From Argyresthia goedartella (Eukaryota; Arthropoda; Insecta; Lepidoptera; Argyresthiidae): DNA of 64,000 bases. The notes beneath the pieces are model-generated. The model was not told the origin of the DNA. It was given only the letters and a program-made list of their open reading frames with translations, and did not search any database. The DNA lies in assembly GCA_949825045.1 (NCBI GenBank), contig OX463814.1, forward strand, positions 33,560,383 to 33,624,382. The letters are read 5' to 3'. Positions within the stretch are counted from its first letter, which is position 1. Each line of letters opens with the position of its first letter. The position numbers and the translations under genes were made by a program. This document shows, in pieces, positions 21,961-32,700 of this stretch.

Positions 21961-22736
21961 CTTTTTATATATGTAGGAACTATTTATGTAGTTGATTGTT
22001 TTGATTATATAAATAGTGTATTATAAAATTAATTTATACAACTATTCATGTGTATAGTTTTTTTTATTAAGATTGCAAAAACCCCCTTTATTTATCTACA
22101 CATCCTCACTGGGTTGGCTGGAAGAAATTTCATTTAGAAATAAGCCTGCCTTTGTTTTGAACATTTACACCTGTTGTACAAATATTGAGTGCAATTAGAG
22201 GTTTAATAATAAGAAAATTTCACCATTTTCATATAGCTCAGTCTTCAGACCTGCAAATAACTTAAATTCTGGCTGATTAAGTTAACGGTCAGGTATTGTA
22301 AAGTTACATTTACCAACCCATTCAAGGGATAAGTAGGCAACAGTTCATACCACATGGAAACATGTCTGAAAGCCATGAGCTGCTTAAGGTTGCTTTAATT
22401 GGGTTGAGAGCATTGCGGCTACTCCTTGACAAAGTTCTTCGCAACTTCAGGGTTTGCGGTAACATAGTTTATTAGCACTGGATGCGCCTTCCGAATGTTA
22501 TTTCTCTCAATAAGTCTGTCGTTTGATTCGGGAATAGTGTAACATATACCTACAAGTAACACAACAAAAGATGCAAACTTATTGTCGTCATGCATGACAA
22601 ACACACTTTGTATTACTGGACTATGTAAGCCAGTGACACCATTATGTGCTACACGCTAACACACGAGTGCTATATGAAAAATTGCGCACTATATGAGAGA
22701 GAAGTAAAACTTAGACGGAAAATTTTCGTGACTGTT
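21961..22736. other. Unassigned sequence
   Basis: No gene or repeat is recognised. Confidence 0.35.
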
Positions 22737-22775
22737 AAATTAAAAGGATGGTACTTAGTACCATCCTTTTAATTT
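22737..22775. repeat. Perfect 18-bp hairpin
   Basis: Arms AAATTAAAAGGATGGTAC and GTACCATCCTTTTAATTT have a 3-base TTA loop. It abuts the MITE M copy that follows. Confidence 0.95.
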
Positions 22776-22776
22776 G

Positions 22777-23034
22777 GCTAGTATATAATCGTACATCAAA
22801 AATACTGATTTTCACAGCAAAAAAGGATAAAAAAAACACTTTTTAAGTTTTAAATATTTAATGAGTACTTAAGTTTATGTTTTAAGTATTTTTTGTTGTT
22901 CCTGAACTAATGCGAAGGATAAAGGGGGCTTCACTTCGCTCACCCCCTTTACCCTTCACCTAAGCTACCGCAGCATTTGGCCCTTATATTTGCTGTGCAA
23001 ATCAGTATTTTTGATGTGCAGTTTAATATTTCCC
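22777..23034 (-). mobile_element. MITE M, inverted copy
   Basis: It runs opposite to 21696-21960, about 0.8 kb away: GTACATCAAAAATACTGATT at the left and AGTTTAATATTTCCC at the right, with AAGGGGGCTTCACTTCGCTC at the centre. Confidence 0.8.
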
Positions 23035-23805
23035 TTTTAATTTTACTGTCACGCTCGTCTATTTTCGAGTCGCTTCGATGTTTTACTTCAAAAAAATTGG
23101 TTCTTTGGTAAAAGGGTAAGCGCAACTATGGCTTCTCCATCCTAAAACCTAATTGTCTGCGGGTATGGAAGGTACAAAATTAGCTAACTTAACAACTTAC
23201 TCCAGCCTCGTCCGTCGAATGCTAATTTCAATCAGCAAATTGATGTTATTCTATGTAAGTGGCACGTTTTAACTTTGTTAGATTTGATGGCGTTAGAGAA
23301 ACCTTCAAGTTATGGAAGTTGGGACAATGTGTTCGAGGGTTGGCTCATAAATGTAATTGGGTATTATTTACTTACCAACATGTATGGATGTATTGGGAAG
23401 GATTCCTTACAAAGAGTTTTGTTTATTTTTTTAAAGTAATAAGGTCATTAATTTTTTTAGTGCTTTTTTTATTTATTTTTATAAAATTAACTTTTTTAGT
23501 GCATAGATTTTCTCTTTTTTAATATCGTTTTTATGTCAATCTCTCACTGTTTGTTTCAATTGGCAAGTGTGACAAATATGATGAGTGTTCCCATGTTTAA
23601 TTTTTGCTCTATTTCTATAAGTGAATACCTGTAATTGGCTTTCTATTTCTATTTTAGTTTTTAAGGAAATTAGTTTTCCCAAATTTTAAATAAATAAATA
23701 AAAACAAATAAAAAAATACGTAAATTTTGACGTATAATACGAAAGTACTATTTCCCCAACGGTCCCATGGTGGAAAAAACTAAGAGGTTATAACCAGGTC
23801 TTCAT
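23035..23805. other. Unassigned sequence
   Basis: It is AT-rich with T-rich runs at 23400-23530. An 87-codon open frame at 23259-23522 has no recognisable domain. Confidence 0.35.
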
Positions 23806-23875
23806 CATGATGATGATGATGAAGATGCTCAGCCCACATCAACCCACTGCTGGGCATAGGCCTCTTCTTTCAATC
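23806..23875 (-). pseudogene. LINE 3' terminus with ATC-repeat tail
   Basis: The minus strand reads EEAYAQQWVDVG and a stop, the typical last residues of RTE-like LINE proteins, then a CATCAT simple-repeat tail (23806-23822). Only the extreme 3' end remains. Confidence 0.7.
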
Positions 23876-23879
23876 AATC

Positions 23880-24149
23880 AATCAATCAAATCTCTTTACT
23901 TAGCCATCGTAATTTTTTGCCACTTCTCTACATTGGACCACTGTGGGAGAGGGCGGAGAAACTCCCACAGATTGATTTTTAGGTCTCTATTAAAAATTGC
24001 TTGTGCTTAACTAATAAAAATATTACAATATACATTATTATAATTATCAAGCAAGAATAAATAATTACAAAATTATTAACAGCAAGGTCTGTGTTGAGCC
24101 AGATTAACCCCATACAGTCCCGTCAATTAAGTAATCTTGAACATAGTAA
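23880..24149 (-). repeat. Family T copy
   Basis: This minus-strand copy contains CATTGGACCACTGTGGGAGA, CTCCCACAGATTGATTTTTA, CAGCAAGGTCTGTGTTGAGC and CAGATTAACCCCATACAGTC. The TTTGAC tail is lost or replaced by a CAAT run. Confidence 0.75.
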
Positions 24150-24476
24150 TATCCCTGTTTTGACAAAATCGTTTTAACGTGGTTTTCAAATTGCTCAAAA
24201 GGCAATTTCAGGGTCTCCAGAGAGAGATATCTTTGTTTTTATTTTTTATTTTTACATAAGTTTCGAAATGGCATACTAAAAGCTAATTACAAGCATCCAC
24301 ACACGGTCGTCTAAATAATAACAGCTCGAAACTTAGTTTTTAAAATTAATTAAATCAATTCACACAGAAGGGAAGAATTTAAGTATTATACTGCTCACGC
24401 ACTCCTCCATCTACGTTACCACGATTCGCTGCAAACCTATTAATGATAGTATTAACAAAATATCAATATCCGGATC
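24150..24476. other. Unassigned sequence
   Basis: Nothing is recognised. Confidence 0.3.
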
Positions 24477-24483
24477 ATCACGA

Positions 24484-24698
24484 CGACCCGAATGGCCGAG
24501 TCGGCAGTGACCCTGCCACCGAAACCAAGGGTCCCGGGTTCGAGTCCCGGTGGGGGCAAATATTTGTTTGATGAGAACGGATGTTTGTACCCTAGTCATG
24601 GTTGTTTATCTATCTAAGTATAATATTTATCTATACAAGATACAGGGAATCCTGGTTTTGGGGCTAGATCAATGTGTGTAAATAGTGTCCAAGGTATT
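24484..24698 (+). mobile_element. SINE-A, copy 3
   Basis: It is flanked by ATCACGA at 24477-24483 and 24699-24705, a clean 7-bp target-site duplication. The head reads GGCCGAGTCGGCAGTGACCC and the B-box CGGGTTCGAGTC. It has lost about 25 bases around the TCGTTGTCTAGTACCC word found in other copies. Confidence 0.85.
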
Positions 24699-24757
24699 AT
24701 CACGATATTTGTTTTGAAGAGGCGGTTAAATGTCGGTTTACGCCACGGTTTAGCGCC

Positions 24758-24913
24758 AACCCCTACGGTCCTGTGCCATCCGCATCCATTGAGATCCTGT
24801 CGACTTTAGTATACCATCGGACCATCGGGCAGGTGGTCTGCCCACTGGCCTTGTTGCTCCCCCTGGCCACCACTACGTGACTGCTTTGGTTCGCCGTCCG
24901 TCATCCGTTGTAA
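24758..24913 (-). pseudogene. RTE-like LINE C-terminal remnant
   Basis: The minus strand reads DDGRRTKAVT, a stop, then VGRPPARWSDGILKSTGSQW and MRMAQDRRGWR. This matches the GRP--RW-DD ... W---AQDR--W tail of RTE-type reverse transcriptase proteins. The second Asp of the usual SDD is Gly. It shares wording with 51650-51920. Confidence 0.7.
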
Positions 24914-24954
24914 ACTTGTAAATGGAAAGATTTGTCAAAAGTTTTGTAAGTCAA

Positions 24955-25310
24955 AGTCAAAGTCAAAGTACTTTATTTTTTATAATAATACAATTTTTTT
25001 ATAATACCTTGGAGACCATTTACGCACATTGATCTAGCTCCAAACTAGGATTCCCTGTATCTTGGGTACTAGACAACGATACACATACTTATATAGATAA
25101 ATATTATGCTTAGATAGATAAACAACCATGACTAGGGTACAAACATCCGTTCTCATCAAACAAATATTTGCCCGCACCGGGACTCGAACCCGGGATCCTT
25201 GGTTTCGTAGGCAGCGTCACTGCCGAATCGGCCATTCGGGTCGTCGAACTGTATTACTGTAGATATTCTTAGCATTATTACTGTAGATATACTAAGCAAA
25301 CATAATTTTT
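24955..25310 (-). repeat. Family T 3' end split by SINE-A
   Basis: The left part is three GTCAAA units and GTACTTTATT; the right part is TTACTGTAGATATTCTTAGC, a repeated TTACTGTAGATATACTAAGC and ATAATTTTTTGCC, all complementary to the T 3' end. SINE-A lies between. The CTGTAGATAT word is duplicated on the right side. Confidence 0.7.
24988..25245 (-). mobile_element. SINE-A, copy 4, inside family T
   Basis: It is a minus-strand, near full-length copy: TATAATACCTTGGAGACC (tail side), GATTCCCTGTATCTTGGGTA, CATGACTAGGGTACAAACAT, GACTCGAACCCGGGATCCTT and GGCCATTCGGGTCGTC (head). CTTTATT on one side and CTGTATT on the other may be a 7-bp duplication with one change. Confidence 0.85.
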
Positions 25311-25353
25311 TGCCAATTATGGTCAGATTTTTGTATTTTTACATCAAACGTAA

Positions 25354-25455
25354 CGGGAAATATTAAACTGCACATCAAAATACTGACTTGCACAGCAAAT
25401 ATCAGGGCAAAATGCTGCGGTAGTTTAGGTGAAAGGTAATGGGGGTGAGCGAAGC
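25354..25455 (+). mobile_element. MITE M fragment (left half)
   Basis: GGGAAATATTAAACTGCACA, CAGCAAATATCAGGGCAAAA and a TAGTTTAGGTGAAAGGTAAT word lead to GGGGGTGAGCGAAGCG, where it stops. Confidence 0.75.
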
Positions 25456-25469
25456 GTAGCATCAGTATT

Positions 25470-25545
25470 GAATAACTGGCTGAAAGTGGGCACAATTGTG
25501 CCTCTGCCGCCTCGCATGGGAAAAGGCGTGGCGCTATCTTATGTC
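25470..25545 (+). repeat. Family Y repeat fragment, copy 3
   Basis: AATAACTGGCTGAAAGTGGG is followed by TTGTGCCTCTGCCGCCTCGC and AAAAGGCGTGGCGCTATC. It lies directly after the M half-copy. Confidence 0.5.
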
Positions 25546-25841
25546 GATAGGGCTACGGGTCGCAGGTAAGTTGAACCTGTGATCACAGACCCGTACTAAA
25601 CGCAGAAAGAAACAGTTGTCAGATTACCGGCACGACACGGATGCCTTTGAGTCGAGATAATAACGTTTCAGGCACAGACGTCGGCAGGGCTCAGGGCTAC
25701 TGCGTTGGGTTGGAAGAGGAGCCTATTCGTGGGGGTGGACGAAAGTGAACAGATTCGAGATACGAGTAAGGCCCGTGATTGACTCGGAATATAGGGATTT
25801 CCTTGTAGTTGTATTGCACATCAATGTATACCTTATCGTAA
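25546..25841. other. Unassigned sequence
   Basis: It is moderately GC-rich. No gene is recognised. Confidence 0.3.
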
Positions 25842-26200
25842 TTGACCGAGCGAGCGAAGCGAGCGAAGGGCTCCATTTCGACAAGATAGGAGGCCGATTT
25901 TGCTTTCGTCTGTCTCTATGTCTCTGTGTCTGTCAGTTCCGGTCTAGGGGCCACAGTTTTCAAGCGATCCTCACAAAATTTGGCGCATGTATTCCTTGAA
26001 TTAAAATTTTTTTTTGTCGAGAGCTTTTCTCGATTTTTCCCTTGGGGGGAGTTATGACGTCATTAATTTTTTGTATAATTTTCTGTTTTTTTTTTTCTGA
26101 ATCCTATCGTGTGGGGTATCAAATTAAAGGGTTTTATGAGCCGGTTCTAAAAATATATTACAGCATTTCCTTTCGGCCGCCTGTTTTCTAAAAATCTAAG
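25842..26200 (+). repeat. Family V repeat, copy 1
   Basis: It begins TTGACCGAGCGAGCGAAG, an 18-bp word shared with 48007. Both copies then carry a GTCTGTCTCT / GTCCGTCTCT region, a CACAAAATTTGG / GAAAATTGG word before TTCCTTGA, and a TTGGGGGGA / TTGGGGGGAAA block. It is non-coding. Confidence 0.6.
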
Positions 26201-26469
26201 AAATATTTTCAAAACATAACAGGTTTTGATTCCTCGAAGTAGGAGACGGATTAACAAAGAGGATCTATACAGATCATGAGAGAGAGTGAAATAGACTATA
26301 TCTATTTTCGTGAAAAGTCAATAGATTGTATTTTAAATCGCAAAATGTAGTATACAAAGTTATTGCTGTCGCTACTTTACTACTTGATTTTAATTGAATC
26401 TCAATTACTTACCTATAAATTGCTTCACAGTTCCCCCTGGTAGCGAGGCCTACTGCCCACAGGGCCACT
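26201..26469. other. Unassigned sequence
   Basis: Nothing is recognised. Confidence 0.3.
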
Positions 26470-27063
26470 AGTAATAATAATAATACCTTGTACACTTTTT
26501 ACACACAATGATCTAGCCCCAAACTAGGATTCCTTGTATCTTGGGTACTAGACAACGACACACATATTAATATAGATAAATATTATACTTAGATAGATAA
26601 ACAACCATGACTAGGGTACAAACACCCGTTCTCATTAAACAAATATTTCTTTATTCTTTATTGCACAGAAATCTTAATAGTAAGGTAACAAAACATTTTA
26701 TGAGCAAAGGCGAGCTTATCTCTAAAGAGAGATTTCTACCAGCAAACCTAGGCAGGACAGGAAAAATTGTGCAACAGGAGAGTCCTAGTGCGCAATAAAA
26801 CTGTACACATCTAATTGTTTACAACTAAAACATAATAAATGATATAATAAAAAAATGAATGAATGAAAATAAAATAAATGATATAGTAAATGATTTACAC
26901 TAAATAAAATACAAAAGCAAAAAATAAAATATATATCAAACATATACTACTTATATATACATATATAAAAGTACCTATCACGAAATATTTGCCCCCACCA
27001 GGACTCGAACCCGGGACCCTTGGCTTCTTAGGCAGGATCACTATCGACTCGGCCATTCGGTTC
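26470..27063 (-). mobile_element. SINE-A, copy 5, split by a LINE-G insertion
   Basis: The body is at 26470-26648 (ATAATACCTTGTACACTT, GATTCCTTGTATCTTGGGTA, CATGACTAGGGTACAAACAC) and the head at 26983-27063 (CCCACCAGGACTCGAACCCG, ACTCGGCCATTCGG). The two parts join exactly if the intervening 334 bp and one AAATATTT are removed. Confidence 0.85.
26649..26982 (-). mobile_element. LINE-G 3' end inserted into SINE-A
   Basis: It is flanked by AAATATTT at 26641-26648 and 26983-26990, an 8-bp target-site duplication. Read on the minus strand it contains TTTTATTGCGCACTAGGACT, TTTGCTGGTAGAAATCTCTC, GAGATAAGCTCGCCTTTGCT and, near its end, GTGCAATAAAGAATAAAG, which resembles a polyadenylation-type 3' end of a non-LTR retrotransposon. 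The part at 26820-26980 is AT-rich and unassigned. Confidence 0.75.
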
Positions 27064-29677
27064 GACATTCATGTCATTCTGGCATATACAGTGGAGCCAT
27101 TTTATGAAGTATCATTTGGTATATGTCAATGGGAAGGACAGTCTCCATTAAGCGTCGGTCTCACTTCCTTTTCTAAGCTAACTAAGGAGAAGGAGACTGG
27201 CTTATATCGCCTACTGTTGACAGATGTCAAATGCGACGTCTTAGAATGGTTCCAATGTAGGAATTTTTATGGAATTAAAAAAATACTCATCACAACAGGA
27301 TGATTTGACACAAGCTATCTTATATTGCGAATTTTCTTGTGTATGCGGTGTTCTGTTACATTAAATGTTAATCTGGCAATAATTACTTACTAACCTGCTT
27401 TTGCCATTATATTTCATGGCTTTTAAGTATGAATTTGATTGCCTGTGTATAACTACCGCTACTATACTAACTTCAAAATCAAATTTATTTAAGTAGCACT
27501 AACCGTGCTACTACAAAACATATTAAACAGCGACTCATCTCAAAACAAAGGTCAAAACCCATACATTTTTGTTTTCAAACAAGTGTTGAACAGTAGTTTA
27601 TTTTTTGTGGTACGGCCCTAACATTTTTACGAAACGTCAAATCCCTCTAACTCTAGTTGAATTTACTTCTAGAAGTTTGTTGTAAAATGGTGCCTTTGAT
27701 AGTTTTACTGTTTAGTGTAATTGAACCAAATACGTATACGACTTGCGCCCCCAGAATTACCCCTTGAAGGGCGCAACAACTATCCAAGCCCCGGGTTGCT
27801 AAGGGCCTTTGTTCTCAGATTAACTGCTACACCGTCTTATCTGAGGCTTATCTGTAACTATGACTTTGTGGTCAGTTATTGTTGCCGACAGTAGGATGAA
27901 TGAAAGACGGTTGCGGCAGGGCCTGGGGGAACAAAAAATTGCGAGATAGCGTGGGTTTTTAGTGTGTGTGTGTGTGTGTGTTTGCGTAGACAAAAAGAGC
28001 TATGGGCATAGTACTTTTGGTACTATTAAGTATTATGTGCTTTGGGAGAATACGGCCCTTGCGACTGTAAATGTTTCCGATTTCATGTAGGTAAAATCAC
28101 TGGATACGCGACCAGCACCTTTTTACGACCATTGCACGAATTTTCCTAAAAAATAAGCAATGTGTCCAACCATCTATTATTCTTTGCTACAATAGTGCAG
28201 TAAGTTCAGTTTATGTTTGCTTTCAATTCTAACCTCGAAACTGTCATAGAATATTCTCAGATTAAATTAGAACATTTACTGTTTTAATTGTGGTCGTTTT
28301 TCTACGAAAAACATTACAAGACTTCTGAAAGGTAAGATTATGCCATATTAACTTGACTTTATACTAATGCTATATGAAATATATGTTAAGATAGGTTTGT
28401 TTTTTGAGCAATTTGGTTATCAAATTTGATAAAACATATTTTATTTTCGAGTTTTTGGATGGTCAGCAAACAGGCCTTTTTTCATCAAAATATAGTTTCA
28501 TTAATGTTTCGTCATTGGCTTTTATTTTAAAAAGCTTTATAATAAAATTCAAAGAAACTATTTCGATTTTGTTACTTTCTGACACGGCTGCCAACTAAGA
28601 CCAATTCTTCCAGTTTACGGCCATCGTGATATTTAAATTTTACTTGTATATATTTTTTTTAAATAAAACGCTTTGTTACTCATTAAACCAAATTTATAAT
28701 TATAACTTATTTGGCAGACGTAAGGTCCTTTTCTACTTAAAAAAAAAGCTTCACAAACGGTACAATAATGGCGGATAACAAAACAAAATGGCCGTAAACG
28801 GGTGTAAATGGCAATATTTTGATTACATTAATTATATATATACATAAATTTAGTCTTCAAATATTGCAAGTGATTGATTTAGTTTACGAAACTACTGTAA
28901 TTGGAAGATTGGGCACAGCACTTGTTTTACATGGAATATAATATGTAGGTTCATGGAAAGTTTCATGTTGAATTCGATATTGACGTAAAGTGGTCGCAAA
29001 AGGGTACTTTTACCTACAAAGGGCTGTATAGAACTGAAGGTTGACTGCTTGTATTTGTAGGTTAAAATTTGTTACGCTCACAGAATGATTGTTGAAAATC
29101 CAGCTTGTTCAAAGTATAAAACGAATCAGTGGTAGGATCTAAAACAAATAATACCACAACCTAACCAAAAGTACAAAATAAAAACTTTTACCTTCTACAA
29201 AATGCCTAAATCCATTTCCCAGCGCCAAAAACGCGCAATTCCGATAAACTTTTTTGCGGCAATTACCACTTCGGCAAACACAACGCCCATTTCTGTCCGA
29301 ATTAAGAATTCATAACAATTTTATGCCGCGTCGAACTCGACGTCAGTAACAAGCAGAACTTCCTGCGGCTCTCATCAAAACTTATTTGTATATTCGCTGC
29401 TTTGTAGCTTAATTCTAAGTTTTCACTTTGATAGAGAGTTAGTGAAGTTTCGTTCTAGCGAGAGACACTCATAAAGTCACGATTCGTGGTCTAAACCTAA
29501 CAGGCAACAACTGGAAGGGTCTGAGGGTTATTCGTACTTGTTTCTTGAATATAAGGTGCATCTGGTGCATAAGTGTTCTAACGCATTTTCCAGTGTAGGC
29601 GGTAAGGGAAGCGTGTATGACAATTTAAGGGAAGGTTGACCCTTAGAAGTATAGCTAATAACATAAAAACTCAACGA
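27064..29677. other. Unassigned 2.6-kb stretch
   Basis: I found no gene or named repeat. A (GT)n tract lies at 27961-27980, a GC-rich patch at 27740-27960, and AT-rich DNA elsewhere. A 104-codon open frame at 26989-27303 starts inside the SINE-A head and is not a gene. Confidence 0.4.
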
Positions 29678-30010
29678 CCTCTGTGGCGCTCGGTGGAGCC
29701 TCTGCCTACCATGCAAGAGGTCCCGGGTCCCATCCCCAGGTCTAGGATGTTTGTATGTGTGTGATGTCGCTGTTTCTAGTACCAACGACACAGTGTTAGA
29801 GGCATACAGTTTTATTGCGCACTAGGACTCTCTAGTTGCACAGCTATTCCTGTCCTGCCAAGATTTGCTGGTAGAAATCTCTCTTTAGAGATAAGCTCGC
29901 TTTTGCTCATATATTTTTTAACTTACCATTATGATTTCCGTGCAATAAAGAATATGTTTATATGAAAGGGTATCCTAGTGTGGGGCCAGAAGCAATGTAT
30001 GTGTCTTGTT
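29678..30010 (+). mobile_element. SINE-B, copy 1, split by a LINE-G insertion
   Basis: The tRNA-like head GACCTCTGTGGCGCTCGGTG and CATGCAAGAGGTCCCGGGTC is followed by GTGATGTCGCTGTTTCTAGT and CGACACAG (29786-29793). The body resumes at 29968 with GGTATCCTAGTGTGGGGCCA and GAAGCAATGTATGTG. The uninterrupted copy at 61800 joins these directly. The B-box (GTCCCATCCCC) has degenerated. Confidence 0.8.
29794..29967 (+). mobile_element. LINE-G 3' end inserted into SINE-B
   Basis: It carries TTTTATTGCGCACTAGGACT, CTGTCCTGCCAAGATTTGCT, GGTAGAAATCTCTCTTTAGA, GATAAGCTCGCTTTTGCTCA and GTGCAATAAAGAATATG. It is close to the minus-strand copy at 26649. It is 5'-truncated, as expected for target-primed reverse transcription. 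The duplication is not clear. Confidence 0.75.
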
Positions 30011-30959
30011 TATTTATTATTAATTCAAAACTATTTTGTAAGAAATTCAATGATTCTTTGTAAGTATAGTTATGTTTTCATAAGTAAGAATGGTTTAAGA
30101 AATGGTTGGTGTATATCATGTTCACTGAAATCTTCCGAAAAAGGCGTAAAGTTTGATTAGAACTTCCTCTTATATTATCAAAGCAATTTCTCTCTTCAAA
30201 TCCATTACCTTATTGCTTTTCCCGATCTACACGCTTCCTGTAAAATAAGTGTGCTGTCTATACGCTGGATGGAATTGAAAAGGTACCCTAATGGATCAAT
30301 TGTCTGCTTAGATGACAGATGAAAAAAGAAGGCGGGGCCAACATCCAATTGCAAAGTGAAGCAATGTTCAATTATCATTTCGTTCCTTCGGTGTGCAACA
30401 GGGGTTCAAAAAAAAGACTGTCGTGACTTCGTCTTTAACAAAAGGTTTAATTTGTCAAGTTTTCTGTACCCCAAAGGTCTAATGTAATGTCCATTTCTTT
30501 TGCAATTTTCGGATTTTGACAGCACTGGAGTTATAAGAACCAGCACTTCAAGATGGTACACTCTTAAAGAATCGAAAATTTACTGCTAATTTTGTCGCCT
30601 GCTGTTTGTAAAAGCAATCTCAAATTATGGTTTGACAAGATTTTGGTTAGAGTGGAAAATAACGAAATTAATAAAAACGACATTGAAATAGATTTTTAAT
30701 AATTATGATAGTTTAAAAACTTATTTACTGTCGTAAAAAAGGTCTTATTAAGACGAATTAAATGAGCCCATAAAGGATGGGTTTACAAGAGTGAGAAGAG
30801 AACTTCCGTCTACACCATTTCCGCTTCATCATCAGGTGGGGATGATGCAAAAATTGACAAGTGGAATGAACAGATCTTATTACGCCGAATCACACGAGCC
30901 AAAACTCGATGGGGTTACTAAAAAAATATTTCAGGGCTACTTCCGCCTTCGAGCTGAGC
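30011..30959. other. Unassigned sequence
   Basis: No gene or repeat is recognised. Confidence 0.35.
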
Positions 30960-31255
30960 TAGTCTGACGATGGATCATCAGAACAGCTCCGTATGGTCTT
31001 CGGAGTGCGTTCTCGCGCGGAGGCTTATGGTTGCCTCATGCCCGCGGTGTCTACTCGGGGGGTAACGTCCCCCACGGTCTTGGGTGGCCCCTACTTGTCA
31101 GGGGCCTCGCGTGGCTTTCGTTGTGCCGTGCTTTCGCCATCTATTGGCATACACTGGCGACAGCGGTGCGGGAGCCTCTTCTTCACTGTGCCGTGCTTTC
31201 GCCCTCTTCTGCGGGCTTGCACTGGCGACAGTGGTATGGACAATCAGAACAGCTC
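30960..31255 (+). repeat. GC-rich block with internal tandem and flanking 13-bp repeats
   Basis: ATCAGAACAGCTC occurs at 30977-30989 and again at 31243-31255. Between them, two units share TGTGCCGTGCTTTCGCC and CACTGGCGACAG. The block is much more GC-rich than its flanks and is open in several frames, but none is recognisable. It may be part of a retroelement; I cannot name it. Confidence 0.5.
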
Positions 31256-31689
31256 GATGGTGTTAAATTATCGTATCGTCATCTATACTAAGTATGATAT
31301 ATACCAACAGTTTCGTATAAGTGGGCGAGGTTTAGATAATTGTGATCTTACAAACTTACTAATAACACGAGGTAATATTAATTAACCCTGATATAATGAT
31401 TATGTTATGCGTGTATGCCTTGGCGAAAAATAATAGAAAATAGTAATAATAATACTGCATGTGTTTTCAATGAAATATTTGGTTTGCCGCTAATAATATG
31501 TCACTTATATTGCCATCATTATTTTTCTACCATTTCTTGCCAAGGTATAACTAAGTCTGTTATAAATAACACAAGACAAGATTTGTTACAAGGAAGGAAA
31601 AGAGGGTATCGGAAATATTTAAATAACTATCTAGGATACAATTAAATGGCAGATTATATCCCCTCATGTTGCAAAATCGCTTTAGTGCA
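31256..31689. other. Unassigned sequence
   Basis: It is AT-rich. No gene is recognised. Confidence 0.3.
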
Positions 31690-31870
31690 AATTCGTAGTC
31701 AAACGCGACTGCATACGACGTTTCGCCGAGACAGCTGAGAGCGTAGTTATGACGCGAGTGAGCGTGACAGCGTTCCTACGTACAACGCTCGCTGTCACGC
31801 TCACGTCATAACTGCGCTCTCTTCCTCTGTCTCCCCCGTGATGTCTGCAGTTGCGGTAGGCTTCCAACTA
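31690..31870. mobile_element. Foldback element
   Basis: The core 31737-31822 is an imperfect palindrome: GAGAGCGTAGTTATGACGCG, GTGAGCGTGACAGCG and the inverse GCTGTCACGCTCACGTCATA, ACTGCGCTCTC. Similarity extends outward (CGACTGCATACGACG against the inverse of CATGTCTGCAGTTGC-like bases). No target duplication is seen. Confidence 0.6.
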
Positions 31871-31976
31871 TCACATTAGCGTTACGAGTTACGTAGGTAA
31901 CTAAGCTGTTTTACGAGTTAAGTTGGTGGCACTGTATAAATGTCAAGACAAATGTAAACTTTGACGATTCGACGAT

Positions 31977-32055
31977 TACAGACAAAAAATGTTTACTTTA
32001 AAGCATCGATTAATCGATTGATCGATGCGTTAAAGTAAATTTTGTTTGTCTGTAA
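31977..32055. repeat. Long imperfect hairpin
   Basis: TTACAGACAAAAAATGTTTA, CTTTAAAGCATCGAT and the inverse ATCGATGCGTTAAAGTAAAT, TTTGTTTGTCTGTAA flank a loop of TAATCGATTG-like bases. The arms are about 34 bp. Confidence 0.85.
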
Positions 32056-32094
32056 ATTGCCATATCCATATTGTTGTGTCCATCATAATGCAGG

Positions 32095-32155
32095 TCATTG
32101 CCCTATGGTGTCTGAGTAGATTTTAGAGCATTTATGATACGTGCGTAGATAAATT
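32095..32155 (+). repeat. Family X end fragment
   Basis: It holds TTATGATACGTGCGTAGATAAA, the right end of X elements with one change; only the terminal repeat is recognisable. Confidence 0.5.
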
Positions 32156-32579
32156 ACTATTACCGGAATATTTTTTTCTCAAACAAAAATCTTGTTTTTT
32201 CCTCTAACCCTAAACTTTTTCTCTTCAAGATAAACATTGGATTGTAAGATTACTCGATCCAAACGAGGAAAGATCCTTTGTAGATCCGTAATGAATGCTA
32301 AGAAGCCTAAAACAAGAAGCAACTTTCCCTAAACTGGATTCTCCGGGGACGGACACAAATTACGTCCACGAGCTAAGCTTAATTAATCTGAAAAATCCTC
32401 TTTTCGCATCCACACGTTCTTTCCTAGGGCGGTTTGCAACTTCGAGGATAACCAATGAGGTTGTAGAGTGGAGACGCTACTTGCACTAAGAGGGCACGAA
32501 GTAAATCTAACGCAACATAGAGTTCGCTGTTAAGATTACTCATTCTTGCATATTATTAATAATAAATAATATGTGAATG
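32156..32579. other. Unassigned sequence
   Basis: Nothing is recognised. Confidence 0.3.
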
Positions 32580-32690
32580 CAATAATTAAAAAAAATATAT
32601 AAAACAGATCTAAAAATCGACCTTTTGGCGTTTATTTACCCTGCTTCTCCAACGTGGAGAAGAGGAAAAAAAATATGTAAACAAAGCATT
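32580..32690 (+). repeat. Family T fragment
   Basis: CAGATCTAAAAATCGACCTT and CTTCTCCAACGTGGAGAAGA match the T middle region with several changes. Confidence 0.5.
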
Positions 32691-32700
32691 TTTGTAAAGG

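Noticed and set aside
21696..23034. CRISPR-like array suggested by repeated AT-rich words
   Set aside because: They are inverted copies of MITE M with no regular spacers, in a eukaryotic context.
14703..27063. Repeated short protein beginning MTRVQTS at 14703, 19824, 24411 and 26607
   Set aside because: It is the antisense translation of the SINE-A head; it moves with the SINE and is not a gene.
30993..31385. 130-codon open frame in the GC-rich block
   Set aside because: The block is open in three frames and internally duplicated; no residues match a family I know.
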